Shown here: piece by piece, positions 1 to 10,779 of the stretch
How the letters are laid out: each line of letters starts with the position of its first letter
How positions within the stretch are numbered: the stretch's first letter is position 1
Origin: Oehlia diaphana
Taxonomy: Eukaryota > Glomeromycota > Glomeromycetes > Glomerales > Glomeraceae
Assembly (NCBI GenBank): GCA_003833135.1
Contig: QZLH01000014.1
Span: 237,742-270,016 of the forward strand
DNA: 32,275 bases
Direction: 5' to 3'
The notes under the pieces: generated by a model
Told to the model about the DNA's origin: nothing
Database searches by the model: none
The model's input: only the letters and a program-made list of their open reading frames with translations
Translations under genes and position numbers: made by a program

Positions 1-2146
1 TTAATAAGAGCATTTAAAAATGTCAAGGAAATATTTTAAGTTTAACAAAAGCATACAATTAATTGATAACGCTCATAGTAATACTGATAATAATCACATG
101 ATTTAATTTAATATTTTTATCATATCTTTCCCAATATGTACTGGTAAAATTTAAATAAATAAAAAAAAAAATTATATAAAAAAATTTTTTATATCAACGC
201 CATATTTGAGGTACAAATCTTTTTGCAACAGCCCATACTATGTATAGGAGGGTACTATAGCCCGTGATATATGGTAATTAAAAAAATTTTTATTATTTTT
301 TATTAGATTTGAGTTACATAAATATATAACACATATTTAATTTAGATTTGTGTAATAGTAATCTTACTAAAATATTGAATTTTTATAAAATCTTAATTTA
401 AACTAATTTCAAAAATCGGCACATATGTTATTAAATTTTACTAATAAACAAACAAATGTTCATGTACACAGTAAATTTCATTACAAAAAGCATTAGTTAA
501 CTCTATAAATACTAACTTTAACATAATATATGATTACTTTTATATCTATTAAACAACTTTTTTATTTAACAAAAATTAGTTTTATTTAACCAAAGTATTT
601 AAATTACATAACAATATATAAAATATTACAAAAAAATAAGTAGTTTATGAATATTCAAACTAACTTTGATAAAAATTAATATTTGAATAGTCTCATACCT
701 GCAAAATAACTTTACTTAACCTTTAAAAATGCATTCACTTTGAATAAGTTGTTGTAATTATATTATAAAGTTAAAGAAATAAACATGGCATTAATTTTTA
801 TAGCAAAAATTTTTATAAAACTTCAGTACTAAATAGCTTAATAAAAATTAATAATTACATTACTTTATACTTTTATACATCTTAAAAATTTTATTTAAAA
901 AGAAAATAAAAGGAAAAAGGAAGAAAGAAGAAAAAAAATTTGTATAGTTTATTTGATCATTAAAATATAAACAAATAAATCTGTGTGTGACGTAAGAGGG
1001 AGAAACAGGATAAGTAGCATATACCTCCTGGAATACGTTAAGATTTCCTATAAATAATTAATTAAAAAATCATGACAATCATGTGATAAAAATCATATAA
1101 TATGATGTAATATTTATTTATAGATTAAAGATGAAAAAATATAGATCAGAAGACTAAAGATGAAAGGTTAAAGACAAAAGAAAATAGATTAAAAGATGAA
1201 AATTAAAGATAAAAGAATAATAGATTAAAGGTTATTGAGTATTTTGGAGTACTTCTTAATTTTAGGGTAATTAGTAACTTAAAAAAGGTCAAATTTAAAA
1301 ATTATAAAAGAAGGTGGAATTCAAGGTAGATTTTGTAGTTAAAATTAACTCAATTAATTAATTAATAAAATATTATATTAATAAAAAGTAATATAATTCA
1401 CCCTAAATTTTATAATTATTTTATTAAGGGTAAAGTGTATTTACATCACCGACAACATATATATAATAGTAGACTAAAAAATATAGATCATCATGTGATT
1501 ACGAAATGAGCAAAAACAGATGAAAAATTTATGATTTCTCACAAACTACTATATGAATTTTGTTAAATACATATTTAAAAAGAATATACATATGCACTTC
1601 ATTTTATTTATTAAAATATTTAATTACTTGCTATTAGTTTTTTTGAGTATATTTGGACTTTTAAAAGCAAATATGATTACTAATAAGTAATAAAAAAATA
1701 AAATGGTATTAATAAAAAATTTTATTTGAATAAGTAATGCATAATGATTTTTGATACAAAATATTCTTTTTTATTATACTATTAGCTTGTAAAGTTTCAT
1801 AAGTTTAAAGTTGATTTAAAGATATGTTCTCTAGGTGATTTGCAACTTATCATAGGAGATTCGCAACTTAGTGACAACTTCATAGTATAATATTTTGTCA
1901 TAAACCTTATTTATACTATACTTTGTTAAAGTTTATTTGAAAGACAGAAATTCTAGCTTTCTAAAGAGTACTTTTAAACAAAGAGTACTTTTAAATAGTT
2001 TTACATAGAATATTAAGGAAGTTTTCTTTACAGTGAAGTAAAAAAAAAATGATTTTTTTTTTAGCCATATGATCAGCCATGTCAATCCCTCTACCCTTAA
2101 TTGTATCATTATGAGTTGAAATAAATATACATTTTTTGAAATAAAT
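1..2146. other. AT-rich intergenic DNA
   Basis: I see no supportable gene in this stretch. Both strands are full of stops and homopolymer A/T runs. A purine-rich, loosely repeated motif of the ttaaagatgaaa type fills about 1125-1225, and a similar one recurs near 8870-9060. A few TCACATGA-type palindromes occur (near 93, 1078 and 1490). Confidence 0.6.
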
Positions 2147-2286
2147 ATAAACCTTTATAATGAAAACTCTTGTAATTTTAAAAGTGAAAATAAAGATAAA
2201 TCTTTATAATGAAAATTATCAAATTTTAGAAGTAAAAATTTTAGATAAATTTCTATAGTGAGAGCTATTACAGTTTAGAAGTTAAG
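2147..2286. repeat. 49-bp tandem repeat, about three degenerate copies
   Basis: Three head-to-tail units begin at 2147, 2196 and 2245, each starting ATAAA and followed by a ctttataatgaaaa-like core and an attttagaagt-like end. The period is exactly 49 bp for the two measurable steps. Copies 1 and 2 are close; copy 3 is more diverged and trails off near 2286. No coding potential. Confidence 0.7.
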
Positions 2287-2399
2287 TGAATTTTAATATA
2301 AAATATAAACTAAGCGAGAATATATTAACATTTTATTAAGAACAAATGTAATAAAGCAGATATCTTATTTATCAACGGGTGGTAGACGTTAATGATAAC

Positions 2400-2643
2400 T
2401 AAGGTTGCTTGCCTAAATCTTTTCAAAATCCTACAATTAGTTTTATCAAAATTTTACTATAGATTTATTATAGTTTTGCTAGAGTTTCAGCAGTTTTAGC
2501 ATTTATAATAAGTTTTGGCAGTTTCACTTTTCTCCAGAGTTTCACCAATTTTTTAATATAACTTTAATATAATTTTGGCAGAATTTTGCTTTTTGGTGAA
2601 ATGCCATCTTGTCTAAACCCCTAAGTTTCAGCAAGCAACCTTA
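2400..2643 (-). mobile_element. hAT-like MITE, copy A (244 bp)
   Basis: The element starts TAAGGTTGCTTGCC and ends with the inverted sequence AGCAAGCAACCTTA. It is flanked by 8-bp near-identical duplications, ATGATAAC (2392-2399) and GTGATAAC (2644-2651). Its reverse complement aligns along its whole length, without obvious gaps, to the element at 2956-3199. The 8-bp duplications and short inverted termini suggest the hAT superfamily; there is no coding capacity, so a transposase must act in trans. This copy contains no CpG that I can find, whereas copy B has eleven. Confidence 0.85.
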
Positions 2644-2955
2644 GTGATAACGCAATTTGCATTGCTTTATTTTCTTTAGAAATAACATCTTATAAAATTT
2701 CACTACCAAATATATGATGATCAGGTAATTTAAAAAAAGGATTAAGAAATTCAAATGATTCCTTTATTTCAGAGTTATTAATCCAATACAAAGCCCACCT
2801 ACAAGAAATTGTTAATCTAATTAATAATATGTAAATTTCTTAACATATCAGCTAACTATCAAAATTGGACCTAATTTTATATAGTAATTTTGATCAACAT
2901 TACACAACTACAATTAGTAAAAAAAATTCTCATGATCAAATTTAGCGAACGCACC

Positions 2956-3199
2956 TAAGGTTGCTTGCCGAAACCTAAGGGTTTAGGCAAGATGGCGTTT
3001 TGCCGAAAAGCGAAATTCTACCGAAACTATATTAAAGTTATATTAAAAAACTGGCGAAACTCTGGAGAAAGGCGAAACTGCCGAAACTTATTATAAATGC
3101 CGAAACTGCCAAAACTCTGCTGAAACTATAATAAATCTATAGTAAAATTTTGACGAAACTAATCGTAGGATTTTGAAGAGGTTTAGACAAGCAACCTTA
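2956..3199 (+). mobile_element. hAT-like MITE, copy B (244 bp)
   Basis: The termini are TAAGGTTGCTTGCC and GACAAGCAACCTTA, flanked by a perfect 8-bp target-site duplication AACGCACC (2948-2955 and 3200-3207). It is the same length as copy A, which lies 312 bp away in opposite orientation. The exact duplication and retained CpGs suggest it is the younger or less mutated copy. Non-coding. Confidence 0.9.
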
Positions 3200-3418
3200 A
3201 ACGCACCCTTAAAAAAAACAATATATTAAAAAATGCGTCTAACTGATGAGCGCAGTTTAAAACCGATGAGTTTGAGTAGTGGAAAACCAGTAGAAGGCAA
3301 TTGGCATCTCACAATTTCGAATGTTACCAGTTATTAGTTGTAAATAAAATTAGTTTTTGCAAAACTATTTTTTATTTTTATTAAAATATTTTATATTTTT
3401 TCAGATTCAATTACTAAT

Positions 3419-4054
3419 ATGTCAACACTTACAACATCTTTTACTACTTCTGCATCAGAATTTATCTGTCCTACTTGTCAAAAAAGATATAAGAAACAAG
3501 GTGGACTTCTACGGCATTTGAGTATTGTGAAAAGATATAATATTTCATATAGTGATTTGGATAAATTATCAGAAACAAATAATGAAAAATTCAAAAGTAT
3601 TCTGATTTATTTAATTTACCACAAACTTCTACATGGATTTAAAAAAGGAGGTCGTCAATTAGTGTCGCTTGTATGTATTAAACATCAGTTTTTTGATATT
3701 TTCAAAGGGTATATCCATCATCATAGCAATAGAAATGTCTACAAGTGTATTTTCTAAGGATCTGCTGGATATCAAATATTAAGTGAAATCTTGAATAATC
3801 CATTGTGGGGTCAAAAATTTTATGATGAAGAACAACAAACTTATGTTGTTTTATTTAATAAGCATTTAAAAAATAATCCACTGGCTATTGCAACTCGTTG
3901 TGCTACTGAAAGCATAGCCACTCATAAACGCAAATCTAGATATAATCCTGGACAAGTTATTATTGAATGGAAAATTAAAGGTAAAAAAGATGCAAAAGAG
4001 AATTATTGTGAAGTAGGATTTATATACATACATTTTTGGGTGAAACAAATCTAA
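3419..4054 (+). pseudogene. C2H2-like zinc-finger ORF broken by one in-frame stop
   Basis: The frame opens at ATG 3419 and runs 112 codons to TAA (3755-3757), then continues in the same frame for another 98 codons to 4054. Protein-like composition on both sides of the stop indicates one gene of about 211 codons with a single nonsense change. Near residue 17 is CPTCQKRYKKQGGLLRH, the first half of a C2H2 finger; the usual second zinc-binding His is not at the expected spacing. A polypyrimidine tract ending in CAG lies just upstream (about 3404), so a 5' untranslated intron is possible. It converges tail to tail with the transposase-like pseudogene at 4157-7591 and may belong to the same mobile unit. 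Function unknown. Confidence 0.55.
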
Positions 4055-5184
4055 AATTTTATTGTAATAGAAAAAAAAATTATATACATATGTTTAGAAT
4101 TTTTTCTTCTAATTAAAGACAATATTTTTAATGTATATAAAATGTATTAAAAGAAATTATAAAATGTGAATATATTGAGGTTTTGGATAGGAAAGAGAGA
4201 TATTATTTTGAGTATAAAATAAAAATCAGTTTTCATGTTCCAAAATTTCACAAATTGCTGATGTTTTATTTTGAAATTTTCCATCATTCTTAAGAGTTTT
4301 CTTAAAAAAATAACAGACATGATCGTGATTCTTTTTTTCAACAGCACTACATAAAAAGACATTTAATCCCTACCTTTTATAGATAAGCATAAATTCCTAA
4401 ACATGTGATACTAAAACATATATATAAGGATTATATCTGATAATCGATAAAGTTCTTGTTCTAAAATAGTATTAGTTTTAGAATCTATTACCATTTTTTT
4501 CAAAAATAATTTATACCATACTTTTGCTTTTAAACGAAAATATTGTGAATCTGTTATTTTTTCTCCTAAAAGATCATATAATTCAGCAAATCCATCCCAC
4601 AAACTTTTAATTAATGCAGCTCGTTCTGGATCAAAAAGTTTTGTCAAATTAAAGTTTCAAAGAACACAAAGCTTATCATCACCCATTAAGGAAGTGTAAT
4701 TCCAATTATTAGTACCATGAATATTCCAAAACTCAAACCTGATTTTTAAATTTTCCATCCTCTTAATTATAATATTCTGAGTTATGTCATTAAATAATCC
4801 TTCATTTTTGATTTCTTGTAAAACTAACTTCTATAAATGGTCAGTAATACATAACATTATATGAAGTTTATCTGGAACATGATTTTTAAGTGAAATTATA
4901 TTGAAAAGTGGAAGTAATTTATGACCGAGGTATGCTGTTAGATTTTCATTTAAACTACTCATTGATTTACTAATTGTCCAGTCATTTTGCCCATTTCCAT
5001 GTTGATTTTTTGTTATTTCACACCATAGGCAAAAATTATTGGAATTTGCTGTATTAAAACCTAAACAGGTAGTGAGAAATTTCTAATCTGAGCTAAAAAA
5101 AAACTCAAAATTCCAAAGAGTATTATTGATAACTATTCTTACATTACTCAGTTTTTGCAATTCCTGAGTAAGAGCATTTACTGC

Positions 5185-6348
5185 TAGTGCTCCGAACGAG
5201 TCGAGTCAACTCAGGTCAAATCTCGAGTTGAGTTGAGTTAGATCGATTTCGAGTCAGTGATTTTCCAATCACATGATGACAAGTCGAGTACAAGTTGAGT
5301 TACGAGTCGAGTCAAATTCAAGTCTATATTAATACTCAACTCGACCCGAGTTAACTCGTGTCAGCTTGCTTAATCCTACAAAAAGAAAAGAAACATTAGA
5401 ACGTTTCTTAATTACAATAAATATACCCGCTGACCTCCACACACCCGCTTCCCATTTACCTCTATATCCAATCACCATCTCGAAAGAAGAGATCGTTCCT
5501 AAAAAAAATAAGAATAAGATAAGTAAAAAACAATAATAAAACTAAAAAAAAAGAAAAAAAAGAAATACTAACCTTTCGTATTTTTAGTAGCCCATCTACT
5601 GAAATCGCAATTCTGAAAGAAGAGACCATTCCTAAAGAAATAAGAATATTGTAAGTAAAGAAAAAAATAATAAAATTAAAAAAAGAAAACAAAAAAAGAA
5701 ATACTAACCTTTCGTATTTTTAGTAGTCCACCCACCGAAATCGCAGTTCAGACCTTTTTTAAAGAATAAGAATATTGTAAGTAAAGAAAATAATAAATTA
5801 AAAAAAGAAAACAAAAAAAAAAGAAATATAGTAACCTTTTGTATTCTTAGCAGTCCACCGAAATCACAGTTCTGAAAGTGACCGTCCCTAAAGAAATAAG
5901 AACAAGATAAGTAAAAAAAAAGATAATAAAATTAAAAAAAATGAAAAAAAAGGAAATATACTAACCTTCTGTACTCTTGCATTTTTAGAAGTCACTTCTT
6001 TTTTCTACATGAAATGTAGTGTTGGTGTTAAGTTTGATACTAAAGGCGCTAGATCTAAATAAATTAGAGGTCGTCAACTGTAGTATATGTTATTGAAAAA
6101 GGCGTTTCCAAAAGAAAAAAAAATAATTAAAAAAAAGATCAGATAATCAAATCTGATCATTCGATTCTAGTCGATTTGAGTCAATCTTTTTCTGATTCGA
6201 GTCGATTATAAATCAATTTTTTTTCGAGTCAATTTGAGTCGATTCAAAAAATTTTATAATATTGACTCGACTCAAATCGACCTGATTTTTCTGAGTCAAG
6301 TACGATTTACCCCTTAACTTGACTTAAATTGACTTGTTCAGAGCACTA
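5185..6348. mobile_element. Non-autonomous hAT-like element nested in a transposase pseudogene
   Basis: The left end is TAGTGCTCCGAACGAGTC and the right end, reverse-complemented, is TAGTGCTCTGAACAAGTC. Flanking 8-bp duplications are TTTACTGC (5177-5184) and TTTGCTGC (6349-6356), one mismatch. The 8-bp duplication and TAGTGCTC-type termini fit hAT. Subterminal zones (5192-5375 and 6160-6330) are dense in GAGTCGA/TCGACTC motifs in both orientations, as expected for transposase-binding repeats. No transposase is encoded; the interior is a tandem array at about 5440-5970. All three CpGs in the left terminus are TpG or CpA in the right one. Confidence 0.88.
5440..5970 (-). repeat. Tandem array of exon-like cores, period about 130 bp
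   Basis: On the minus strand four or five units each show a pyrimidine-rich tract ending in AG, a GC-richer core of about 50-60 bp, and a GTTAGT- or GTTACT-type donor. Donor junctions fall at 5573, 5709, 5836 and 5966, that is 136, 127 and 130 bp apart. The clearest core (5573-5631) is open in the frame reading NGLFFQNCDFSRWATKNTKG; the others translate to related strings around NCDFGGW. The array could be a duplicated captured exon or a simple tandem repeat whose linkers happen to look intronic. Confidence 0.5.
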
Positions 6349-7166
6349 TTTGCTGCAACTTTTAGAGTTGGATAATTTTCACTTCCTAGAAATAAGATAG
6401 TTGTATAATGGTAATTAGGCTTACAAATATTTATTGAATCATCCAATAGTGCTATGGTAATCATCACATGCTTCACCTTTCATCCTATGTTCTGCCTATC
6501 ACCAGATATTTGAAGATGAATAGTTGGTATTGCAGGATCTAATATTTCCTTTTCAACATATGATGGTATTATATACTCAAGAATTTTTTTAACACTTCGG
6601 TAAGCACCTTTTTCAGTTGCATTAATAACTTGTTCAATAATTAATGGATCAGTTATATCAGGTTCTTTCAAAAATCCTTCTTGCATAATGGTAAAATTTA
6701 AATCAATGAAATCAATGGGTATTAATTCTTCCATATATGCATTAATCTCTTGACGGGTTTGAGAAATAGTATATTCTCGTGGTAATATTAATTCTATAGC
6801 TGCAAGATGACGATATGCATCACAAGGTATATTCTCTATGTCTTGTACATATGCAATTGATTTCAATTTTTATTTTTTTTTAATATAATTCTCATCACCA
6901 AATATTACATGGTATTCTTTATTTTCTACAGTAAAATCTATAGCCTTTAAAATTACATGATCTTTGGGAATGTAAAAATCTTTAATTGTATTTTCAAAGT
7001 GCATCTGTTTTTTTTTTGCAAGACCTTTTGCACGTTTAATTTGTGTAGTTTTTTTATGAAGTTTCAATTCACACGATCTACCTTTGCAATTTCTATTAAT
7101 GCATTTTAATTGAAGTTCAAAAAGATGAACTCCAGAAACAGCAGTTCTCCTATCCGGTGTTATAAT

Positions 7167-7249
7167 CTAATAAAGTATATATATATTAGAATACCTTCTT
7201 TTATGATTTTTTTTAAAATTTTCTAAATAATAAACATATAATAACTTAC
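7167..7249 (-). other. Intron of the transposase-like pseudogene
   Basis: On the minus strand the sequence reads AAA then GTAAGTTATT, and the acceptor is TTTATTAG before ATTATAACACC. It is 83 bp and phase 0, and the protein frame is open and similar in character on both sides. Its retention shows the copy is a DNA-level duplicate, not a processed retrocopy. Confidence 0.7.
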
Positions 7250-7591
7250 TTTATATAGTTCAACAGAAGCATCAAATGGTGATTGAGCTGATGAAAAAAC
7301 TTGATATTGTAAATTATCTCTAAAACAAATTAAGTAATGAGATTTTTCTTCTACATAGTAAATAGAACATTGAATAGTATAGCTGTTATTAGCCTGACCC
7401 TAGGTAGTTTTAATAGTATAATTATCAGGTATAGGAAAATAATTAGACGCTTCAGTATAATTCACAGCTGGTGGGTAGATATCTTTTTGAATGACAATAT
7501 AAACAAATTTTCAGTCACTATAGTATATTATTTCAGGTAAAATAGGGTAATTTTCTTCTTCATAAGGTCTTTGCTGATTAGAATTTGACAT

Positions 7592-10500
7592 TTAGAAAGT
7601 AACAGTTTTTTTGATGCATTAAAAAAAATTAACATGATATAAAAATTTGTATAACAGATTTACAAAAATGTGATACGTACAGTAATTAAAATTCAGTACG
7701 AGTCTCAATATCATATTTCTTTACTGCTATAAGAGAAAAATTGAAACAATATATAAAAAATTTTTGCGTCATTAGTGTTACCATAATGTTAGGTGATTTT
7801 ACTATCATTATGATTGGTTTACAAAATTTGGGGTTATCTCAAAAATTTAGGGTTAGGATATAGATTAACGCATATGACAAATTTATCTAGTTCTATACAA
7901 TAAATAGTCATTCATTATGCTCTAGACAATAAATAAAAAATACTCACTTCAGTTTGTAATAGACTGGATTGACAGATTATGAATTTATCTGGATCGTAAT
8001 ACTAGATGACACTAATTCCACAATAAGTAAAGATGATATAATTATATACCAAACTGTTTCAGCTTGAAAAAATTGCAGCCATACGTCATATTTTTTTCAT
8101 ATAGAAGGAGATTTGGCCAATTGTAAAATTTGTAAATTAAATTTTATGAATACAAATAAAAAAGCTTATGGTTATAGTTGGAAAAGTAGAAATACTTAAT
8201 ACATTTAAGAGATAAATAATATTACTAAGGATAATTATTAAATGAATATGAAGAGATATTTTAATTTTATTATTAAATCATGTGACCATGTCATACAAAA
8301 AATCTTATGGATTATATTAATTATTTAATAGTCACATGTTGAACTCACAAATCCAAATTTTTCATTATGCTTCTCCAAACAACAAGAATTATTTATTTTA
8401 CAAAACCCAGATCTTTTACTAATATATGAGCTAGATTATAAACTTCCTTATGAAAAATTAATTAAAAATGTACTTTATTCAGCATACATATGGTGTAACT
8501 GTAGATATTAAAATAATCAAGTAATATAAAGAGACGATATATCGAATAGGCAAGAATAAATGATTAGCCAAAGAAATCACATGACATGGATAAATGATTA
8601 GCCAGGAAGATAAACATGTGGAAAATGGAATGATCTGCATAATGTAATATTTATTGTGAAAATCAGATGGATTAATTTAGATGTCAATCATTTTCAAGTT
8701 AAAAACTAGTTTATTATATTTAACAATAGGGATAAATTCTGATATAATAACTGGTTTATCAGGTTTAACAATGGAAATAATTATGAGTCATAAAAATAGA
8801 TTTATTTCTTATATGAAGATTTCAAAAAGATTATTTTCTTGACGATATTTTCTTTACAACAGAATATAAAAGATGGCAGATTAAAGTACATAAAAGATAG
8901 TGGGTTAAAGAAAAGAAAAGATAAAGAATATATATAAAAGATGACATAAAAACATAAAATAGATTATAAGAATAACACATAAAATGGAAAAATAACATAT
9001 AAAAAAATATAAAATAGCATATAAAATAATATATAGAAAAAAGAATGGAATTTGTAAAATCAAATAAAAAGGAAGGGAATCAGAGAAGGAACAGTAATAG
9101 TTAATTAGCACAATACAGATTATAATATTAATTAGGATCTTATATGATTTACCTTGCAATTTAGCCTACCTATGATGTCTTCTTTACTTTCTTTACTTGA
9201 AAATATGCTTCGCAATACTATATCTTCAAATTTAAACTCTTTTTGAAAAAATTGCTTATTCTTAAAATTTATATATGGATGTAAACATGTAGTAATGCAC
9301 TAACTTGTCATTCCTATATTGACTGCATAGAAGATTTGATGCATTTTTTTATGTGTAAAAGAAGACAATTACTAATGTAGTATATCCTTTAATCTTATCA
9401 AAAATATTTAATCACCAAATTAATTGAAGCAGGAGATTAATAGGACCGGAAAAACTATATATAAAGGTCACTTTCAAAAAATCAAAAAAATATATGAATG
9501 CGAACCATTTTATGATTGGTCAATTGGCTGTTTATTCATATGTTTTTGCTTTAAAAATAGAAAAAGGAAAGATCTTTGCTTAAAATTTCTTATTCTTGCA
9601 AACCAACACGTAACTTTTATTAAGAATTTTGGTAGTGACCTTTTTGAAAATTTAATATAATCTTGAATTATGATTGACAGTAATCTCTATTACAAGTTTT
9701 TCCAGTTCTAGATTAACTCTACTTTTTTTATTACTAAACTTTTTTTTCATGTTAATCACAAATTGATTTGCTTATAATCTTATTTGTGGCTGTTTACCAA
9801 TAAAGCAATATATTTGATTAAGTGCAAATCATTAATTAAATTGTTTTATGTAATAATAATTCATAGAAGTTAAGGAATATATTAACGTCAAATTATCATA
9901 TATTAAATTGCAAATTTTTTCTATATAAATTTCATTTTTTAAGTTTTAAACAATATATTTTTAAAGAAATTTCTTACTTTTTTCTGCTTTTAGTTTTATT
10001 TTAATTAGTTAAATATAGTCTTAATTTTGTACTTATGGTAAGGGTTTTCCAAACAGAAGAAATATTATAATTTTGTATGTATTCAGATTTGCAAGTCCAG
10101 TTGAGTCATATACACTATTACTAATAGTAATTTTGATATATAATAGATAATAGAGTTTTAAAATGACATTGTAATTTTAAATAATATAGTATGTAATTAA
10201 CTAATAAATAAATATAAAGTTTTTTTTAAAATATTTTTTTTATTTTATAATATTAAATATTGTTATTACTTTTTCCTTGATATTATTTAGCTTTTTTATG
10301 TCAATTTTTATAATTATAATATTAAATTAATCGAGCTGCGTTTATTTCAAATATCTGAAAATGAAGATATACCTTTAAGTATAGCAAGATATCGTTATAT
10401 TTCTTCTTTAGTAGGTGGTAAAGAATAGGACACCATCAGGATAAGTATTTTAACAGCTTTTTTTTTGATGGAATTTGACATACTTGCTTCTTAGGTAGTT

Positions 10501-10779
10501 TGTTAAATAATTTAGATTAGTTATCTAAAATATTTGTGTTTTTTCTTTTTTTGAGAGGTTTTTTAATATCTTTATATTTGATTATTAATATTTTTTTCCT
10601 GTAGTATCAATTTTTCTTTTTTAACACTTCTTGTATATATATGAGATATATATAATGAAGTTCTTGCTTATAGCATTCCTTTAATCATTTTATTCCATCA
10701 GTATAAATCTTTTTCAGATATGAAGTATGGAATAGATTATGTATTTGATTATAATAATTAAAATCTTTAATATCAAAAA
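7592..10779. other. AT-rich intergenic DNA with no supported gene
   Basis: No gene is supported. A 78-codon frame at 9424-9660 on the plus strand opens with TTG rather than ATG and resembles nothing I know. A plus-strand stretch at about 10333-10425 (containing SIARYRYISSLVGGKE) looks protein-like but is bounded by stops, so at most it is a remnant. About 8870-9060 is a degenerate purine-rich ataaaagat repeat, and the frame 8905-9159 on the other strand is its hydrophobic low-complexity shadow. Confidence 0.5.

Larger units (their letters stand above)
4157..7591 (-). pseudogene. DDE-like transposase pseudogene, split by a nested hAT-like element
   Basis: The gene starts at ATG 7591 (MSNSNQQRPYEE) and can be read to a final TAA at 4157-4159, about 727 codons. 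An 83-bp phase-0 intron (7167-7249, GTAAGT...ATTAG) joins ASVELYK to IITPDRRT. Decay includes ten in-frame stops and one frameshift near 4395. The hAT-like element at 5185-6348 interrupts the frame, and removing it with one 8-bp duplication restores the frame (VAAN then ALTQEL). Possible catalytic positions are the Asp in ISGDRQNIG, the Asp in FFFSSD, and the Glu in AVEKKNH. A zinc-knuckle-like FCLWC follows the second Asp, and a PDKLHIML motif follows that. The order Asp, Asp, CxxC, LHL-like, Glu recalls Transib/RAG1-like transposases, but this is inference only. Confidence 0.7.

Noticed and set aside
5462..5692. 76-codon minus-strand ORF rich in Phe and Leu
   Set aside because: It reads through poly-pyrimidine linkers of the tandem array inside the hAT-like element and has no protein character outside the cores.
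7592..8000. Outer inverted terminus for the 4157-7591 transposase-like unit
   Set aside because: I compared sequence beyond 7591 with sequence left of 3419 and of 4157 and found no convincing inverted match.
8905..9159. 84-codon minus-strand hydrophobic ORF
   Set aside because: It is the reverse strand of a purine-rich low-complexity repeat.
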